Shown: piece after piece, positions 58,801 to 64,000 of the stretch
How the letters are laid out: each line of letters begins with the position of its first letter
How positions within the stretch are numbered: position 1 is the stretch's first letter
DNA from: Phoronis australis
Taxonomy: Eukaryota; Phoronida; Phoronidae
Length of the DNA: 64,000 nucleotides
Direction of reading: 5' to 3'
Assembly (NCBI GenBank): GCA_002633005.1
Contig: NMRA01000022.1
Location: 238,056 to 302,055, forward strand
Program-made: the position numbers and the translations under genes
Notes under the pieces: generated by a model
What the model saw: only the letters and a program-made list of their open reading frames with translations
Database searches by the model: none
What the model was told of the DNA's origin: nothing

Positions 58801-59923
58801 AAGCATAATTTTTGAGTTAATATGTTTCATGTTCTTTGTGATTTGAGGTAAAGCATGTTTGAATTTTCTCGAACTTTCACTCGGTCGTATATGACAATCA
58901 GAGAGTGCAAGCAGTGTTCTCACCAGGATCTAAACTGAGCTAGGTGAGAATGACGGGTCACTGCCACTTGTTTTGTTGAGGTAAGTGTCATACTAATGAC
59001 CTTTGTGTTCTGTGTTTCGGAATAATAACGCTATAAGATGCAGACTGCAGCAGGGGTTAGATTAGCGTGAAAATTGTTTACAAGTTGAGGCCAAGTGGAA
59101 GCACCGTAATCACAAAAGATACGATAATCTATCAAAAGCTGAGTGTGCGAGCTCAAAATGTGAGCGGTATAGTCAAATATTCAAAGTGAGACTACTGCAG
59201 TGGGATTTTAAAGTACGACTCTTTGCTGAAGTGGCTGTGCGTGGGCTTTGAATATTTCCTGCACTGATCTCCAGTCCTTCAATACTGTCTGATATCTAAC
59301 AATGGCCTGTGGCAGATAAATGCAGTCACAACACCAGTGAATGTGGTGCCATTGACTTAGTGCTAGACCACTAGGTCATCAGGCCAACAGCCCTTGTTAT
59401 CTCTACAAACACATTACTCTCTTCTTCTCCAACATGGAAATTAGAGCTGCATTCTCCCTCAGTCATGTAAGTGCTATTTGTTGCAGCACGATGTTCAGTT
59501 AGGTTTGTGGAGAGTCCGTCACAATAGGAATCATTACGTCGAATTATGAACTCAGAAAGTGAGTTACTTTCCGTAAACGTAGGTTGTTTTTGTGATTTTT
59601 TAGTTTGAAGCCATTGAGAAAATTTGTATTCCATGGATTGTTTGAAAAGTTTTTCCATTTAAAACTGCGTAGATTTATTGAAAAATGCCAGTTTTCTTTT
59701 TCTGAGTGTTTCCCAGGGGATTTTTCTGAANTTTTACATAATTGTTGCCATGGTAGTCCACTTGAGTTTCAAGTAATTCACCTTTAAACCCAGTGACCAG
59801 CTGTTATCAGAATATGTTATTGAGCTGTTGTTCTTGAACAATGTCTTAGTTAAGGTCTGAACTCAACAACAGACACTCAGGTTTGGTTTCATAAACCAGA
59901 CCCACTGCCTTGGCGATGTCACT

Positions 59924-60045
59924 GGTAGGGCCCCCCACCACATCCAAAGGGCAGATGAAGTCACAGGTAGGGCCCCCTACCACATTATCCAAAGGGCAGA
60001 TGAAGTCATAGGTAGGGCCCCCTACCACATTCCAAAGGGCAGGTG
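59924..60045. repeat. Tandem repeat of 42-45 bp with palindromic core
   Basis: Three units of GGTAGGGCCCCCTACCACAT plus CCAAAGGGCAGATGAAGTCA. Each starts with the near-palindrome GGTAGGGCCCCCTACC. Units differ by 2-3 bp in length, which would shift a reading frame, so a coding role is unlikely. Confidence 0.85.
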
Positions 60046-60864
60046 TACATTATTGCTATTATATTTAATCACACCGTTTTGTGGATTGTGGCCGCAACTG
60101 GGGTCCCTAGCCCTAGGTGCCCTAAGTTTTTTATGGATTCAGTACATGCAGACCAATATAAAGTACCCAGCAGCTTCAAAATAACTTGTCATCCGGGCAA
60201 ATAGAATTCTAATTGAAGATCTAGTCAACTTCTTCATGAACTTAAGTGTTTTGCGAGATCCCAGGGAAATATTCATTGTTTTTGTAAGCTTTATCAGATC
60301 TGTAGGAGTTGGTGTAAAAAAAACTCGCTGAAAGCCGCCCTGTGAATGCAGTTGTAGTGTTTCATCTGTTTTCCTAATTTTCTCAAATGTCAGGCGTACT
60401 AATAACTGTGAAAGTATTGGTAAAGTAGCGTCCAAGTAGTTTGGTCTGTTTGTGAACTGTAACTGCTGGACTGGTATCCCTATGCATTGGCTCTGTTGTG
60501 TTATTGTATATGGACCACCAGCGTTAGTTTGAGTTGGTTTATGTCATGCATGTTTTGTCTAATATTCTTTCCCCGGTCCGCTTGGCAGTATGTAAACCTT
60601 TCATGGATTGTACCAGAGTTCCACTTGTTTCCTCTTGAAATTGGACCGTGCAGTGTACATAGTAATCAGTTGTCTTCATGTCTGTTGTGTATACTAATGC
60701 TAAAGCATCAGCAATGAGATTGTTCTTTTCATAACCACCATCACCAGGGACAACTGACTGGAAGGCAAAACAGTAGTTCAGAACCGTTCTAAGAGAAATT
60801 GTTGAACTTAAGTCTCTTTGTGCGTGTTCTTTTGCAGTGCTTGGGAAAGAAATGCACATTGTGG

Positions 60865-61345
60865 GATGTTCATGGTTATGTAGGACCTTAGAAAAATGTT
60901 CAATTTTGGTCATCCTCAGAGCCTATCTCAGAAGTGGTTGAACAGATTGGCATGAAATTTACAGATATTATGCTTTATGCCCTGTCCTCAAAAATGGCTG
61001 TTAGGAATTGTTTTAAAAATGTTCGAAAACATTATCAAAAATAGGTTTCGTATGAATAAAATTTTAAGTTGCAGTAAACAAAAACTAAATGATGATTTAG
61101 AAAAGTGTAGCGTTTCTGAATGTTTATTTTGAACATTTATATCATACCAAATTTCGTCAATGTACTTCATCCTGCTCTTTTGCTATGAATGTTCCTTCCT
61201 TTTGTGCTAATTTTTTTCTTAAAAAGCATGATTGGAGATTGATATAAAGTCGACAAAACATCTATGGAATTTCTACCTACAGAAAATATATACTTTTGCC
61301 AAGTTAAATTCTATAGTTTTGTAGATATTTGGCCAAACGGGAGAT
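60865..61345 (+). repeat. Dispersed repeat R6, copy 2
   Basis: GGTTATGTAGGACCTTAGAA, TATCTCAGAAGTGGTTGAAC, AATGATGATTTAGAAAAGTG, GAACATTTATATCATACCAA and TAGATATTTGGCC follow the order of copy 1. Confidence 0.45.
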
Positions 61346-62590
61346 CCTCAAAGCCTTAATACGTTTTGATTTACCTGGAAATAAAACTGTGTTTGGTTTA
61401 TCACTTATGTCTTCCCTGGATTAGTTGCCCACAGTGTTGTCTCAAATATGGGTGTTGGTATTGAACACCAGTGCACCAGCTTCATTGCCTGCAGCTATTT
61501 TGAAAGGAATTGCCCTGCAATTTACATTGTTGGTGTTACTGGAAGCCAAACATGTAATGACACCAGACCCTCTGTTGGGTTCCAACAATGCTTTCCCATT
61601 TGGATATTATCAGTTGGCTGTGTTGAAATGTGATTTGCATTTTAATTGCCTAGATAGGATGGAACCACTATTTTTGCTGGTGGAATTTAAGAAATTCGCA
61701 TATTCGATGTTGTTGATTTTAAGCTAAAGGTTATGCCATGAAGCCTTCTGTTGGAGTCATAAGCCGCAGTTGGTCACTAAGTACGGTGAAACTTGTATAT
61801 TTTAACTACACTGAATGATGTGAAGTACACACACAACAATGGGATTTTTCTTGCTCCTTGAAGATGACTATCCCCTGAACATTCCTTGTTCATTCTGGTG
61901 AAGCTGTGCACCAGTGGCTTAGTAAATGCTGAATAATTGAGAGACTGTGATTGGATAACGGTCTTATTGTTGTGCTTGTTTAGAGACTTGCAAACTTGAT
62001 TGGCTGAATTTCATGCTGGAGTAAATATATCACATTCTCATTCATTGTGCTTACAGGTTTTAAAACAGTATTTCTTACCCACTAGCTAGCTCATTCATGT
62101 TCCATTGAATCTCCGGAAGCCAGTGTATTACCATGGGAATATTGCACAGTCCTTGAAAGCTGCTCTAGAAGGTTACTCTGCCACTATTCATTGTGGTGTG
62201 TGGAAATGGCCACTGTGTGCACCAATATGCCTTCACTACCTCTATGACCAAATGCAATGTAGGTCAGTGACTTGTGCAGCCACCATATGGTCAAGTGAGT
62301 TGGCCCATAACCTTGCAAGTGGCATGGTGTGTTGTTGTGTGCTCTGAAAACTTATCACCTCTTACACAGGGCAGTCAGCCCTTGAGAAATTTTGGCAAAT
62401 ATTTTAACTCCACATCTTTACTTGTCTTGGTTTGTGACTGGTCCATTTTCTTCTCTGGGACGTAGCTCTCCTTTCTGCATAGTGGTGGTTTGCTTACTAG
62501 CTGTGTGTAATGGTGCAGATGTAATGGCTGACAAGCTGGAATTAGGTCTTGAAGTGTTACTCATGTAACTACCTACTCGGCTACTTCCTC
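61346..62590. other. Stretch without a recognised gene
   Basis: Two overlapping plus-strand open frames at 61425-61727 lack family motifs and splice partners. Nothing else recognised. Confidence 0.35.
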
Positions 62591-62765
62591 TGAGTGGAGC
62601 AATTGACCTATCGCAAGCTCCGTCCCCTTGAAAAATGTCTACCAACAAACAATAAGTTTTCCCCGGCAACGCGTTGTTTGTCAGGTAAAATGGCGGCTTG
62701 GAAACGAAGGTGTGTCAAGAATACTGCGTTCCTGGCGATAGAACAAGGGTGAGGTGTCCAAATTG
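62590..62765 (-). repeat. MITE R5, inverted copy 2
   Basis: CAATTGACCTATCGCAAGCT at the left and CCTGGCGATAGAACA at the right. The reverse complement follows copy 1 closely (TATTCTTGACACACC, GCCGCCATTTTACCTGACAA, CAACGCGTTGCCGGGGAAAA). Confidence 0.62.
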
Positions 62766-63186
62766 ATCCCATTTCTTTTGTTGCGAAATGCCGGTCCCAA
62801 AATGTTGTCTGGAGGCAAAAGAATGAGCTGCAGTAAGAAAAAGCTAAGTGAATTATTTGTCTCATCCTGTCGTAAGTTGGTTGGTTTTGCCATAACTTTG
62901 TAGTGTGGTCCGGAGAAATGTGCTATCTCCAAGATCGGATGTGACATTTGGGCTGACAAGATATACCTAATGTCATCCACAGACATTTTCAACCGTGGCT
63001 TTTGCATTCAGTTGCACTCCTTCAGCAGTGGTAATCTGACGACACTACACATCAAGTATGTGATAAGTCTCTGATGATGTTTAATCTAGCTTGATTGTAC
63101 TTTTTCACAACCACCGAATCATCCACTGATTGGCTGTAATGTAGTTTGACAACTTTCATCTTTCGTTATAGCGAAATAATGACCAG

Positions 63187-63431
63187 GGGGCTGTTCCAAG
63201 AAACTGACTTAAGTTCATTTTTGACTTAAGTCTAAGATTTGTCTTAATTTCCAAACTTTGAAACTTCCACATTTGGAAAGTCAAAATTAAGACAAAACTT
63301 GGCTCATACACTTAAGTCAAACTTAAGATATCTTTCTTGATTTGGTTTTGAGACAAATTTAACTTTTATTTTAAAATTTACTAAAATTTAAGATTTGTCT
63401 TAGCTAAGTCAGTTTTGTTGGAACGGGCCCC
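63187..63431. repeat. Foldback MITE with long terminal inverted repeats
   Basis: The left end GGGGCTGTTCCAAGAAACTG then ACTTAAG, and the reverse complement of the right end GGGGCCCGTTCCAACAAAAC then TGACTTAG, are inverted. The interior is itself rich in inverted GACTTAAG / AAGACAAAT words, so nearly the whole 245 bp can fold. No coding capacity. Target duplication not clear. Confidence 0.75.
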
Positions 63432-64000
63432 AGGCTTAGTGTGGAATATCACTTAGCACGATCTGACCTACCAGACACTGTAGAAATCATAAACCTTGAC
63501 TACGAAGCAGGTGAGAAGAGTGTGTCAATCTTACAAGAGAAAAATCGAGGCAAAAAGCATTAGTGGTCGTGTAATAAAACAAAAATAAACTGATCTCTTG
63601 GGCTTATCAAGTGATAGAGACCTCGAGAGAGAAGTAGTCTCTCCCTTGGTCCCCATACTGTGACATCACACTCGTGAACCATCCAAATGTGTATATTACT
63701 GTACAATATTTGTCTTTTCAGTTTGAAACACTGAAGCTTATGAGGGTGAGGTGCAATTTTCACCATTTTTTATTGCCGAGCACTTTTCCATGTGGTTCCA
63801 TTTCATCCTTAGGCTCCATTGTTTTACCTTTTTAGCATTTTGAAAATGATCACACAACTCTTTTGGAAGTTTCGCCATAAGTACTAATAGTTTTCTAACA
63901 GTCCTCATAAGTGTCATGTGGTGTTTTGTAAGTGTAAGTTAAACGAGTGTAATTAGAAATCCAAGCAGACAAGTAGAATGTTCTACCTGCATGGCGCGTA
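63432..64000. other. Window end, no gene recognised
   Basis: A short plus-strand segment (TVEIINLDYEA, about 63480-63512) before GTGAGA looks exon-like but has no partner. Otherwise AT-rich. Confidence 0.3.

Noticed and set aside
59371-60028. Minus-strand frames over the 42-45 bp tandem repeat, with VGGPTYDFICPLD repeated
   Set aside because: The units differ by 2-3 bp, including a 2-bp change that breaks the frame, so the repeated peptide is a by-product of DNA repeats.
60139-60913. Two sizeable minus-strand open frames (98 and 124 codons) close together
   Set aside because: No recognisable domain, no join by phase, and partly overlapped by repeat R6. In AT-rich sequence of this length the longest chance frames on six frames are expected to reach about this size.
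1-64000. CRISPR array, bacterial operon or ribosomal RNA genes
   Set aside because: No direct repeats with spacers of CRISPR type, no ribosome-binding-site/operon spacing and no rRNA signature. The only identified gene is a spliced animal nuclear gene.

Overview
This is a window of an animal nuclear genome, most likely an invertebrate. Support: small exons with GT-AG introns of 0.6 to 3.6 kb, an AT-rich background, very many dispersed repeats, no prokaryotic operon structure, and one ambiguous base at 59731. The species cannot be fixed from the sequence. The repeat landscape (tRNA-derived SINE, foldback and terminal-inverted-repeat MITEs, CCGTCCGT-bearing arrays, poly-G runs) would suit a marine invertebrate.

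Minus strand, 2.95-13.5 kb: the only gene identified with high confidence. Eight exons join in phase into a 302-residue mitochondrial enoyl-CoA hydratase of the AUH (3-methylglutaconyl-CoA hydratase) type, an enzyme of leucine breakdown. Its introns hold two copies of a periodic repeat, a tRNA-like SINE and a decayed coding relic.

13.5-36.5 kb: mostly intergenic or intronic sequence with MITE-like elements and minisatellites. It also holds a weak candidate secreted peptide at 15.7 kb.

36.6-55.8 kb, plus strand: phase-compatible candidate exons are consistent with one spliced gene of unknown identity. It is a hypothesis built from splice signals and reading frame only. Two large periodic-repeat copies (39.1-40.8 and 42.4-43.7 kb) lie in its proposed first intron.

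55.8-64 kb: repeats only, including a 20-bp minisatellite with a 120-bp higher-order period and a foldback MITE.

The most notable signal is the repeat family at 3.2, 7.7, 33.0, 39.1 and 42.4 kb. Each full copy is an array of diverged monomers about 147 bp long. Each monomer carries one box resembling the CTCF core (CCACTAGRKGGC). Every third box is of the same type, so the higher-order period is about 440-450 bp. The two left copies carry the boxes in the opposite orientation to the two right copies.
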